A stretch of 8,882 nt of DNA from JBCDCU01 sp039180865 (GCA_039180865.1 JBCDCZ010000187.1:1-8882), one strand, 5' to 3'. Counted from the stretch's first letter, positions 1-6,279 are shown. Translations and numbers: made by a program. Notes: generated by a model not told the origin, from the sequence alone.

Positions 1-1
1 C

Positions 2-23
2 TTTAGAGGAAAATCCTCGTAAA
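2..23. promoter_or_regulatory. Imperfect inverted repeat upstream of sodB (possible operator)
   Basis: The sequence reads TTTAGAGGA, AAA, TCCTCGTAAA. The inner arms GAGGA/TCCTC (6-10 and 14-18) are a perfect dyad, and the outer TTTA/TAAA continue it with one extra G on the right arm. There is no T-tract after it, so it is not an obvious terminator. It lies about 100 bases before the sodB start, and the AT-rich dyad form loosely recalls iron-responsive operators (Irr/ICE-like) of alphaproteobacteria. That link is inference, and the window edge hides what lies upstream. Confidence 0.25.
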
Positions 24-40
24 ATTACCCATTTGCGCCA

Positions 41-69
41 TTGCTCTTGAGACACTTCCGGCCTATTTT
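41..69 (+). promoter_or_regulatory. Candidate sodB promoter
   Basis: TTGCTC at 41-46 and TATTTT at 64-69 are separated by 17 bases, the usual spacing for a housekeeping sigma factor. The predicted transcript would begin near 76 and give a leader of about 45 bases. The match is only moderate: 3 of 6 bases in the -35 box and 4 of 6 in the -10 box. Confidence 0.3.
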
Positions 70-90
70 CCGGCCATCGATTGACCGGCC
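58..90. repeat. Three CCGGCC hexamers in the sodB leader region
   Basis: CCGGCC occurs at 58-63, 70-75 and 85-90. The first two copies share TTCCGGCC and the last two share CCGGCCAT. They overlap and follow the candidate -10 box, so they could be protein-binding sites or local leader structure. They could equally be chance in a GC-rich genome. Confidence 0.35.
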
Positions 91-119
91 ATACAGCCGC
101 AAACCTGGAGAGAGAATTC

Positions 120-716
120 ATGGCTTTCGAACTTCCCGACCTGCCTTACGCCTACGATGCGCTTGCCCCTTATATGTCGGCCGAGACGCTCGAATTTCAC
201 CACGACAAGCACCACAACGCCTATGTCACGGCAGGCAACGGCATGATCGAAGGCACTGACTACGCTTCGATGAGCCTGGAAGATGTCTGCGTGAAGTCGC
301 ACAAGGATAATCCCGGCCTCTTCAATCAGGCTGGGCAGCACTTCAACCACATACATTTCTGGAACTGGATGAAGCCGAATGGCGGTGGTGCTATTCCGGG
401 CAATCTCGAAGCAAAGATCAAAGAAGATCTCGGTTCTGTCGATGCATTCCGCGATGCCTTCATTAAAGCCGGAATGACCCAGTTCGGTTCTGGTTGGTGC
501 TGGCTTGCAATGGAAAACGGCAAACTCGAAGTGATGAAAACGCCGAACGGCGAAAACCCGCTCGTTCATGGCGCTGTGCCACTTCTCGGCTGCGATGTCT
601 GGGAGCATTCCTACTACATCGATTACCGCAATGCGCGGCCGAAATACCTCGAAGCATTCTTCGACAATCTTGTGAACTGGGACTATGTCGCGGAACTTTT
701 CGAGAAGGCGTCTTAA
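120..716 (+). CDS. sodB: Superoxide dismutase, Fe type (SodB)
   Basis: It converts superoxide to oxygen and hydrogen peroxide and is expected in the cytoplasm, since no signal peptide is visible. The 198-residue length is normal for the Fe/Mn SOD family. The N-terminal alpha-hairpin (1-85) starts MAFELPDLPY. The four metal ligands appear to be His27 (EFHHDKHH), His77 (FNHIHFW), Asp159 and His163 (CDVWEHSYY). Gln73, in the AGQ before the second ligand, is the active-site glutamine position of iron SODs, and MnSODs have Gly there. The later MnSOD glutamine is also absent (TPNGENPL), so iron is favoured. The ATG at 120 is chosen because GGAGAGAG lies at 107-114 with 5-base spacing. An in-frame TTG at 81 would add 13 residues unlike the family. 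The gene is monocistronic, ending at the hairpin at 754-783. Confidence 0.96.
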   Translation: MAFELPDLPYAYDALAPYMSAETLEFHHDKHHNAYVTAGNGMIEGTDYASMSLEDVCVKSHKDNPGLFNQAGQHFNHIHFWNWMKPNGGGAIPGNLEAKIKEDLGSVDAFRDAFIKAGMTQFGSGWCWLAMENGKLEVMKTPNGENPLVHGAVPLLGCDVWEHSYYIDYRNARPKYLEAFFDNLVNWDYVAELFEKAS

Positions 717-753
717 TTTAAGGACGACAGCTGGATCTGGCAAAAAAGCGAAT

Positions 754-783
754 AAAAAAGGGCCGCATGCGGCCCTTTTTTTT
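754..783. terminator. Bidirectional intrinsic terminator between sodB and ptrB
   Basis: A perfect 16-base palindrome (GGGCCGCATGCGGCCC, 760-775) is flanked by AAAAAA at 754-759 and eight T at 776-783. Read on either strand it gives a GC-rich hairpin followed by a U-run, so it should stop both sodB and the convergent msrB-ptrB transcript. The ptrB stop codon (complement of 782-784) overlaps the tract, so the ptrB message has practically no 3' untranslated region before the hairpin. Confidence 0.92.
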
Positions 784-2881
784 AGGATTGTCCGGTGATT
801 TTGAGTGCGAAAGCGTATTCCTGGGCGGTTTCCTTCAAACTGTCGAAACGCCCGGACGCACCGGAGTGACCTGAATCCATATGGATTTTTAGTAGGAGCG
901 GATTGGCATCCGTCTTCTTGTCCCGCAAGGTCGCGACCCATTTTGCCGGTTCCCAATAGGTCACGCGCGGGTCAGTCAGCCCGCCAAGTGCGAAAATCGG
1001 CGGATAATCCTTTTCTTCCACATTATCGATGGGAGAATAGGAGGCGATCATCCGGTAATCGTCTTCGCTCATGATCGGATTTCCCCATTCCGGCCATTCC
1101 GGCGGGGTAAGCGGTAGCGTGTCATCGAGCATTGTCGTCAATACATCGACAAAGGGAACAGCCGCGATGACGCCGCCGAAAAGATCACCACGCATATTCG
1201 TGACGGCACCCATCAGCATACCGCCGGCAGAGCCGCCATTGGCGATAATGTTACCGTTCGACGTATACCCCTCTGCGATCAGATGTTCTCCGGCTGCGAT
1301 AAAGTCCTTGAACGTGTTGGTCTTTTTCTGCCGTTTTCCGGTCTTGTACCATTCATCGCCAAGCTCCATGCCGCCACGGATATGCGCGATCGCATAGACA
1401 AAGCCACGGTCTACCAGGGAAAGCCTGCTAGTTGAGAACGAGGCTGGCATGGAAATGCCGTAGGAACCGTAACCATAAAGAAGAAGCGGCGCGCTGCCGT
1501 CGAGCGAGGTCGTCCGGCGATAAAGAAGGCTCACCGGCACCAAAATACCATCATGGCTCTTGGCATGGATGCGCCGGGTGACATAGTCCGCTGGATTATG
1601 GCCGGATGGTACTTCCTGTTCCTTGCGCAAGACGCGTTCCCGGCTTTCCATGTCATAATCATAGGTTTGCGCCGGGGTCGTCATGGACGAATAGGTGAAC
1701 CGAATTACGGTTGTATCGTATTCATAGCCGCCACCAAGACCGAGCGAATAGGCTTCTTCATCAAAGGCAATCGCGTGGTCTTCATTGTCTGAGAGCCTGC
1801 GGATCATGATGCGCGGCAGGGCATTGCGGGTTTCGAGCCAAACCAGATGGTTCTTGTAAGTGCCCATGGTTTTGATGAGCCGCCCGGGCTCATGGGGCAG
1901 GTAATCGCTCCACTTCTCAGGTGCCGGGTCATCGACGGGAGCGGTCACGAGTTTGAAATCGGCGGCGCCATCGGCGTTTGTCAGAATGACGAAACGTCCA
2001 TCATCAAGATCGTCGAGCGAGTATTCCAGCTCTTCAACCCGTTCCGCCACAAGCTTTGGAGCGCTATCGGGCTGATCAGCATCAATCAGCCAGACTTCCG
2101 ATGTCTGATGGTCATGACTCTCGATCGTAATGAACCGATCAGCCGATGTCTTTCCGAGACCGACGAAGAAGCCTGGATCGGATTCCTCGAAAATCAGTTC
2201 ATCCTTTTCAACCGGCTCGCAGATCCGGTGCCTGAATACTTTTGATGGGCGATGGTTCTCATCCTGAAGCACATAAAAGAATGATTGCGAGTGATTGTCC
2301 CAGACACCGCCGCCAGTTGTGTTGACGATCGTGTCGTCGAGATCTTCGCCGGTTTCAAGGTTCCGGACTTTCAGCGTGTAATATTCAGATCCCTTGTCAT
2401 CGAATGACCAAAGCCCCAGTTTGTGGTCCAACGCGTGCATAAGCCCACCGAGCCGGAAATAGGCTTTTCCCTCAGCGAGTTGGTCACCGTTGAGCAGAAC
2501 CGTTTCCGCGCTGCCGTCGCGCTTTGAACGCAGGAAATGCGGATGCTGTCCGCCCTCTACGTACCTTAGGAAATAGGCGTAGGGCCCGTCCGGGCTTGGA
2601 ACGGATGAATCATCTTCCTTGATCCGGCCCTTCATCTCCTGAAACAGCGTTTCCTGAAGGGATTCGGTATCTTTGAAGTAGGTATCGGTGAAGCTGTTTT
2701 CTGCTTCGAGATAAGCCCTGATATCAGCCGGAAGCGCCTGCGGATCCTGCATGACTTCCTGCCAGTTGTCGGCTTTGAGCCAGTGGTACGGATCGTCGCG
2801 GCTGATACCGTGATGCGTGCTTTCAACCGGTCTTTTTTCAGCAACCGGCGCGGACTGAGGATTGGTGAGTGTTTCGGTCAT
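782..2881 (-). CDS. ptrB: Oligopeptidase B (S9A prolyl oligopeptidase family)
   Basis: This is a serine peptidase that cleaves short peptides, typically after Arg or Lys, probably in the cytoplasm (no signal peptide seen). At 699 residues it is slightly longer than the E. coli enzyme. The N-terminal half (about 80-430) is the beta-propeller gate. The alpha/beta-hydrolase domain follows, with LYGYGSYG (468-475), IRGGMELGDEWY (501-512) and the nucleophile motif GGSAGG. The inferred triad is Ser551, Asp637 (GGLTDPRV) and His672 (SGHSG), and the spacing matches the E. coli triad almost exactly. In the substrate loop (PPEWPEWGNP, 593-602) Glu595 fits one of the two glutamates that bind the basic P1 residue. 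The position of the second is Pro597. The start overlaps the msrB stop as ATGA with no strong Shine-Dalgarno, suggesting translational coupling. The name is secure at family level; strict basic specificity is less certain. Confidence 0.92.
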   Translation of the reverse strand: MTETLTNPQSAPVAEKRPVESTHHGISRDDPYHWLKADNWQEVMQDPQALPADIRAYLEAENSFTDTYFKDTESLQETLFQEMKGRIKEDDSSVPSPDGPYAYFLRYVEGGQHPHFLRSKRDGSAETVLLNGDQLAEGKAYFRLGGLMHALDHKLGLWSFDDKGSEYYTLKVRNLETGEDLDDTIVNTTGGGVWDNHSQSFFYVLQDENHRPSKVFRHRICEPVEKDELIFEESDPGFFVGLGKTSADRFITIESHDHQTSEVWLIDADQPDSAPKLVAERVEELEYSLDDLDDGRFVILTNADGAADFKLVTAPVDDPAPEKWSDYLPHEPGRLIKTMGTYKNHLVWLETRNALPRIMIRRLSDNEDHAIAFDEEAYSLGLGGGYEYDTTVIRFTYSSMTTPAQTYDYDMESRERVLRKEQEVPSGHNPADYVTRRIHAKSHDGILVPVSLLYRRTTSLDGSAPLLLYGYGSYGISMPASFSTSRLSLVDRGFVYAIAHIRGGMELGDEWYKTGKRQKKTNTFKDFIAAGEHLIAEGYTSNGNIIANGGSAGGMLMGAVTNMRGDLFGGVIAAVPFVDVLTTMLDDTLPLTPPEWPEWGNPIMSEDDYRMIASYSPIDNVEEKDYPPIFALGGLTDPRVTYWEPAKWVATLRDKKTDANPLLLKIHMDSGHSGASGRFDSLKETAQEYAFALKITGQS

Positions 2882-3297
2882 GACGCATCATTGGGTTCGA
2901 AGGTCATCGCGTGACCGTTCATGCAATAACGCTGCCCGGTTGGCTGGGGACCATCCGGAAACACATGGCCCAGATGGGCATCGCACTTCGCGCAGCGCAC
3001 TTCCGTGCGAACCATAAAGAAAGATCTGTCGGTGTATTCTGCGACGGAATCATCGTTCAATGGTGCGAAAAAACTTGGCCATCCAGTGCCCGATTCAAAC
3101 TTCGTGGCACCTTCAAACAACGGGTTTCCGCAGCACACACAGGCATAGGTGCCGTCCGCTTTCTGATGAAGATGCGGTCCGGTGTGTGGCCGCTCCGTAC
3201 CGTGTTTTCGGGTGATACGGTACTGTTCAGGTGAGAGTTGCTGTTGCCACTCCTTGTCGGATTTTTTGATTTCGACGTTCGGATTGGGTTTCGCCAT
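2878..3297 (-). CDS. msrB: Peptide-methionine (R)-S-oxide reductase (MsrB)
   Basis: It reduces the R form of methionine sulfoxide in proteins, repairing oxidative damage in the cytoplasm. At 139 residues it is a complete stand-alone SelR domain. The zinc site is CxxC at Cys53/Cys56 (ACVCCGNPLF) and Cys102/Cys105 (RCAKCDAHLGHVF). The catalytic cysteine is Cys125 in GQRYCMNGHAM. The usual SGCGWPSF reads SGTGWPSF here (69-76), so the E. coli-type resolving Cys is absent and regeneration must use another Cys (the extra Cys55 is one candidate) or act directly with thioredoxin. The ATG at 3297 is preferred over one 48 bases upstream because GAGGA (complement of 3304-3308) precedes it by about 6 bases and the family start fits. 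It is the first gene of a two-gene unit with ptrB, with a 4-base overlap. Confidence 0.95.
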   Translation of the reverse strand: MAKPNPNVEIKKSDKEWQQQLSPEQYRITRKHGTERPHTGPHLHQKADGTYACVCCGNPLFEGATKFESGTGWPSFFAPLNDDSVAEYTDRSFFMVRTEVRCAKCDAHLGHVFPDGPQPTGQRYCMNGHAMTFEPNDAS

Positions 3298-3324
3298 GGT
3301 GAATCCTCGTTGATTTTCGTCCAA

Positions 3325-3353
3325 CACATAGGCCCGAAAGCTCAATTGGCCAA
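3325..3353 (-). promoter_or_regulatory. Candidate msrB-ptrB promoter
   Basis: On the minus strand TTGGCC (complement of 3348-3353) is followed after 17 bases by TATGTG (complement of 3325-3330), giving a short leader of roughly 20 bases before the msrB ATG. The spacing is ideal and the box match is partial. No operator was recognised. Confidence 0.3.
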
Positions 3354-3582
3354 GCCTGACAAATTCAAAGAGACGTTAGGATGTGTATCGTGCAGAAACA
3401 CGCTTGCCATGTGCGGCCCCATCTCTTAGCTTCTCGCCCAACCAGCCCTGCTCTGCTCGTCGGAGGGGTTCAGCTCGTCTTGCCACACCCCGTGCGCCGC
3501 CTTTCTTTCAGGCTATGCCGTTTCGGCAACCCGCACTGCCCAGGTTCACTACGAATCGGCTAGGGGATTAGAACGCTTAATC
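3354..3582. other. Divergent intergenic region, no gene recognised
   Basis: With the msrB leader it makes a gap of about 300 bases between the divergent msrB and mnhE starts. It must contain the promoter of the antiporter operon, but I could not find a convincing pair of -35/-10 boxes. Short plus-strand reading frames here (for example 3381-3563) overlap each other, are rich in Arg/Pro/Cys/His, lack Shine-Dalgarno sequences and resemble no family I know. There is a small hairpin TGCCG-TTT-CGGCA (3516-3528). On the minus strand GGGGT and ACCCC can pair across about 17 bases, and GTGCGGGTTGCC can partly pair with the distal GGCAAGCG...GCAC. A structured RNA is possible but unproven. Confidence 0.4.
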
Positions 3583-3588
3583 GGAGGG
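3583..3588 (+). promoter_or_regulatory. Ribosome binding site of mnhE
   Basis: GGAGGG lies 10 bases before the ATG at 3599. This supports that ATG as the first start of the antiporter operon. Confidence 0.7.
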
Positions 3589-3598
3589 CGTCCGCGGA

Positions 3599-4108
3599 AT
3601 GTTACATTCACCGGTTCGTTTCGTAATACTGTCTCTGCTTCTCTACGCGGTCTGGCTGTTGTTATCTGGCGTCTATATTCCCCGGTTGCTTATCAAGGGT
3701 GCACTCATCTGCGTGGTAGTCGCTTACGTGGTTGATAGAGTGCGCCTCCTCGACAATGAAGGCTTGCCGCTTGAGCTTCTTCCCCGGGCCGTTCTGTATT
3801 GGTCATGGCTCGCTATCGAGATCGTTAAGTCCGCGCTTAACGTAACGCGCATCATTATCAGCCCATCTTTGCCGATATCACCAACGGTTATCGTCTTTCG
3901 ACCTTCGCAAAAAACGGATGTCGGCCTTGCAACGCACGGAAACTCTATCACATTGACGCCAGGGACAATTACCACGGGCATTTCAAAATCGAGGAATACG
4001 ATCGAAGTCCATGCAATCGAACGCAACGGCGCTGCCGGCTGTGTCGATAGCGTGATGGATCGTCAGGTTTCGAACTTCGAGCGCGCGCTCGTCGGGAAAG
4101 GTGAGTGA
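3599..4108 (+). CDS. mnhE: Mrp-type Na+/H+ antiporter subunit E
   Basis: This is a small inner-membrane subunit of the Mrp/Mnh/Pha cation-proton antiporter, family MrpE/PhaE, needed for assembly or full activity of the complex. At 169 residues it is the normal length. Membrane segments are near 7-24, 29-46 and 63-84, followed by a soluble C-terminal domain. Family marks are WLAIEIVKSALNVTRIIISP (70-89) and NSITLTPGT (115-123). It corresponds to MbhA in archaeal membrane-bound hydrogenase modules. It is the first gene of the operon after a roughly 300-base gap. Its TGA at 4106-4108 directly abuts the ATG of the F gene, so coupling is likely. Confidence 0.95.
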   Translation: MLHSPVRFVILSLLLYAVWLLLSGVYIPRLLIKGALICVVVAYVVDRVRLLDNEGLPLELLPRAVLYWSWLAIEIVKSALNVTRIIISPSLPISPTVIVFRPSQKTDVGLATHGNSITLTPGTITTGISKSRNTIEVHAIERNGAAGCVDSVMDRQVSNFERALVGKGE

Positions 4109-4426
4109 ATGTTTGTTGTCGCGATGATCGCAGTTCTGATTGCTTTGGCGCTCGCCGTTTTTCGCGCGCTTGCGGGCCCGAATGTTTTCGATCGGGTGCT
4201 TGCGGCAAACTTCATTGGCGTGCTTGCCATTCTTCTTCTTGCCGTTCTCGGCTTCTTGAACGGGCGGCCCGAATTTCTTGACGTTGGCCTTGTATACGCC
4301 TTTCTCAATATTGTCGGGACCTACGCCGTTCTAAAGTTCTTTCGGTATGGAGCGCTCGGCGGAGAAGCACCTCCCGAAGAAGCGCTCGATGAGCGCAAAG
4401 GCGCCAGCGGGGTGCACGAGATCTGA
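4109..4426 (+). CDS. mnhF: Mrp-type Na+/H+ antiporter subunit F
   Basis: This is a small membrane subunit of the antiporter (MrpF/PhaF family, MbhB in archaeal modules), 105 residues. Three membrane helices are expected near 3-20, 33-51 and 57-77. Signature segments are FRALAGPNVFDRVLAANFIG (18-37) and DVGLVYAFLNIVGTYAVLKF (58-77), both typical of the family. After residue 80 there is a short charged tail (EAPPEEALDERKG) on the cytoplasmic side by inference. AAAGGTGAG (4097-4105) inside the end of the E gene supplies the ribosome binding site. The stop TGA (4424-4426) shares its last base with the ATG of the G gene. Confidence 0.96.
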   Translation: MFVVAMIAVLIALALAVFRALAGPNVFDRVLAANFIGVLAILLLAVLGFLNGRPEFLDVGLVYAFLNIVGTYAVLKFFRYGALGGEAPPEEALDERKGASGVHEI

Positions 4427-4890
4427 TGCCGCCGTTTGCCGATCTCATATCCTGGGTAATGATTTGTGCGGGCAGCTTCTTTCTTGTTGTCGGTGCGATT
4501 GGGCTGGTGCGGATGCCGGACGTCTTCACGCGGATGCACGCCGTTTCGGTTGCTGAGACACTCGGCGTCGGGCTCTTGCTCGGTGGATTGATGATCCAGG
4601 CGGGCCTTACGCTTGTCACCTTCAAACTTGCCCTCCTTTTCTTCCTGATCTTCTTCACGTCCCCGGTGGCAAGCCACTCGATTGCAAGAGCGGCGATGGC
4701 TGATGGTGTGAAGCCGATCCTTTCGGGTCCCGAAATTGATGCTCGCACCGGGCGCCTTCTTCCTGCGGGCGAGAAAGATCCGAAAATCGTCACCCCGATT
4801 GACGCAGGCGAAGCAGAAAGCTCGGCTTCCGTATTGGTGTCCGGCGGCTACCGTGACGAGGACGACAAGGAGGGTCCGAAGAATGTCTGA
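4426..4890 (+). CDS. mnhG: Mrp-type Na+/H+ antiporter subunit G, with extended tail
   Basis: This membrane subunit (MrpG/PhaG family, MbhC in archaeal modules) is required in the hetero-oligomeric antiporter. Family marks are GAIGLVRMPDVFTRMHA (23-39) and TSPVASHSIARAA (78-90). Three hydrophobic helices run about 8-28, 42-60 and 62-80. At 154 residues it is longer than the common 95-125, because about 60 polar residues follow the conserved core (92-154, with acidic stretches near GGYRDEDDKEG). Initiation is by TGATG overlap with the F gene, and no strong Shine-Dalgarno was seen close by. The end overlaps the next gene by 8 bases. Confidence 0.95.
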   Translation: MPPFADLISWVMICAGSFFLVVGAIGLVRMPDVFTRMHAVSVAETLGVGLLLGGLMIQAGLTLVTFKLALLFFLIFFTSPVASHSIARAAMADGVKPILSGPEIDARTGRLLPAGEKDPKIVTPIDAGEAESSASVLVSGGYRDEDDKEGPKNV

Positions 4891-5437
4891 GGCACTCATA
4901 AACATGGTGCTCCTGACGCTTCTGGCAGTGATCACCATTGGTGTTGTGCGGGCCCGCAACCTTTTTGGGGTCGTTATCCTTTCGGGGATTTACTCCTTTT
5001 TGATCGCATCGGTCATGATGGTTCTCGATGCGCCCGATGTGGCGATGACGGAAGCCTCGGTCGGCGCGGGAATTTCGACGGTCTTGATGCTCGGCGTTCT
5101 GTATCTGACCAAAACCCATGAGAGCGTTCCAAACACAACATCCTACGCGCCTTTCTTCGTGGCGGCGGCGGTTTTTGCGATGCTCGTCTACGGAACCATA
5201 GACCTTCCGCCCTTCGGGTCCGCAGATCAGCCGATCAATACGCATGTCGGCCCGGATTATCTGGCGCGCGCCTTCAAGGAAACCGGCATTCCGAACGTGG
5301 TAACGGCGGTCCTTGCAAGTTACCGGGGGTTTGACACGTTGGGCGAAGCTGCGGTCGTCTTCACGGCGGGGATCGGGATCATGATGCTCCTGCGCCGCCG
5401 CAAAAAAGCCGGTGAAGACGGGGAGGCAGAGAAGTAA
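4883..5437 (+). CDS. MrpA C-terminal-like subunit (DUF4040/MbhD plus MbhE-like domains)
   Basis: This 184-residue membrane protein corresponds to the C-terminal portion of the large MrpA subunit, made here as a separate polypeptide. The N-terminal part (1-77) is MbhD/DUF4040-like, with the hallmark DAPDVAMTEASVGAGIST (49-66) and helices near 7-22, 27-47 and 58-75. The C-terminal part (88-170) is MbhE-like, with NVVTAVLASYRGFDTLGEAA (138-157). Asp151 and Glu155 there, spaced by four, match acidic residues studied in the MrpA C-terminal region (from memory of the family). The start at 4883 is fixed by a very strong AAGGAGGG at 4867-4874 with 8-base spacing. An upstream in-frame ATG (4736) would add 49 Arg-rich residues that are only an out-of-frame reading of the G gene. 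Databases often label such genes DUF4040 or subunit B. Confidence 0.9.
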   Translation: MSEALINMVLLTLLAVITIGVVRARNLFGVVILSGIYSFLIASVMMVLDAPDVAMTEASVGAGISTVLMLGVLYLTKTHESVPNTTSYAPFFVAAAVFAMLVYGTIDLPPFGSADQPINTHVGPDYLARAFKETGIPNVVTAVLASYRGFDTLGEAAVVFTAGIGIMMLLRRRKKAGEDGEAEK

Positions 5438-5440
5438 TCC

Positions 5441-5863
5441 ATGCGCCTTGACGTCATTCTCCGCATCATCACGAAGCTTCTGCTTCCTTTCATGCTGATG
5501 TTCGCCCTTTTCGTCCATTTCCACGGGGACTTCAGCCCCGGCGGCGGCTTTCAGGCGGGCGTGATCATCGCCGCAGCAGTGGTCTTTCATGCGCTTGTTT
5601 TCGGGCTTTATCCAACCCAGAAGATCGTGCCGATGTGGTTTGCGGAATTGTTGATGCCGCTTGGCGTTGCGATCTACACCGGCGTCGGATTTCTCACCAT
5701 GGCGCTGGGCGAAAACTTCCTTGGTTACAACGTTCTCTATTTCGATCCGAAATACGCTCAAGAACGCGGTGTGATTTGGATTGAGGTTGGCATTTTGACG
5801 ACTGTCTCGGGGACAATGATATCGATTTTCTATGCCTTCGCCGGGCGCGGACGCCAAAAATAG
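5441..5863 (+). CDS. mnhB: Mrp-type Na+/H+ antiporter subunit B
   Basis: This is an inner-membrane subunit of the antiporter (MnhB/PF04039 family, MbhF in archaeal modules), 140 residues, normal length. Four helices are expected near 8-26, 37-55, 65-88 and 112-134. The diagnostic motif is HGDFSPGGGFQAG (28-40). A conserved-type Glu115 sits in IEVGILTTVSG of the last helix. The ATG at 5441 follows the preceding TAA by three bases. GGGGAGG at 5420-5426 is rather far (14 bases), so reinitiation after the previous gene may contribute. The product is likely adjacent to the C subunit and the MrpA C-terminal-like subunit in the complex. Confidence 0.96.
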   Translation: MRLDVILRIITKLLLPFMLMFALFVHFHGDFSPGGGFQAGVIIAAAVVFHALVFGLYPTQKIVPMWFAELLMPLGVAIYTGVGFLTMALGENFLGYNVLYFDPKYAQERGVIWIEVGILTTVSGTMISIFYAFAGRGRQK

Positions 5864-5882
5864 GCTTGGGTGATCACTGATA

Positions 5883-6278
5883 ATGCTCGAAGATATCGTC
5901 AATTATTACAATTACTTCATCACGCTGTTCTTGATGAGTGCGGGGCTCTACATCGTCGTTGCACGCGGGAACATGGTGAAGAAGCTGGTTGGTCTGGGCC
6001 TCTTCCAGACCTCGGTTTACCTACTCTACCTCTCGCCCGGAAAGATCCTCGGAGGAACACCGCCAATCCTCGGTGAAGGTTTCACCGTGTTCGCCAACCC
6101 GCTCCCGCATGTCTTGATCCTGACAGCGATCGTGGTGGGCGTTGCAACGCTGGCGCTTGGACTTGCGCTCGTCGTGCGTATCAACGAGGCCTTCGGGACC
6201 ATCGAGGAGACCGAGATCTTCGAGAACGGCAGCGAGGTCGATCCGCCGGAGCCCGACAATAAGGCGGGAGGGCTCTAA
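5883..6278 (+). CDS. mnhC: Mrp-type Na+/H+ antiporter subunit C (NuoK-like)
   Basis: This is a three-helix membrane subunit of the antiporter, homologous to NuoK of complex I and to MbhG. It has 131 residues, with helices near 9-27, 34-51 and 74-98. Family features are the Gly-rich segment KKLVGLGLFQTSVYLLYLS (33-51) and the last helix PLPHVLILTAIVVGVATLAL (73-92), followed by the common VVRINEAFGTIEE. A polar acidic tail (from about 111) ends the protein. The start at 5883 is preceded by GGGTGA at 5868-5873 with 9-base spacing. It is separated from the B gene by 19 bases and from the GTG of the D gene by one base. Confidence 0.96.
   Translation: MLEDIVNYYNYFITLFLMSAGLYIVVARGNMVKKLVGLGLFQTSVYLLYLSPGKILGGTPPILGEGFTVFANPLPHVLILTAIVVGVATLALGLALVVRINEAFGTIEETEIFENGSEVDPPEPDNKAGGL
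6266..6272 (+). promoter_or_regulatory. Ribosome binding site deciding the mnhD GTG start
   Basis: GGGAGGG lies 7 bases before GTG at 6280, an ideal position. The next in-frame ATG (6319) has only a weak GGAAG about 10 bases upstream. This favours GTG as the start. Confidence 0.65.
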
Positions 6279-6279
6279 C

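Noticed and set aside
63..956. Minus-strand open frame of 297 codons opposite sodB
   Set aside because: It crosses the terminator and runs into the end of ptrB in another frame. sodB on the plus strand is unmistakable and the antisense product shows no family features.
1847..2245. Plus-strand open frame of 132 codons inside ptrB
   Set aside because: It is antisense to the beta-propeller part of ptrB, has no domain, and the ptrB frame is continuous through it.
3381..3571. Two overlapping short plus-strand frames in the intergenic region
   Set aside because: The two frames overlap each other. The composition is atypical (Pro/Arg/Cys/His), there is no Shine-Dalgarno and no known family, so neither is called as a gene.
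3541..3575. GGTTCACTACGAATCGG resembling a tRNA T-arm
   Set aside because: The spacing is wrong for the GGTTCGAATCC T-loop, and no acceptor, D-arm or anticodon arm can be drawn around it.
4736..4882. N-terminal extension of the MrpA C-terminal-like gene from ATG 4736
   Set aside because: The extra 49 residues are an out-of-frame reading of mnhG. The strong AAGGAGGG at 4867-4874 points to the ATG at 4883.
4321..4959. Minus-strand open frames opposite mnhF/mnhG
   Set aside because: They are Arg-rich low-information products antisense to conserved subunit genes, without a ribosome binding site.
4790..5902. Long open frame of 370 codons on the minus strand
   Set aside because: It lies wholly opposite the MrpA C-terminal-like and B genes, whose family motifs are clear. 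Its product is rich in His, Arg and Asp with no recognisable domain, as expected for an antisense shadow of hydrophobic membrane genes.
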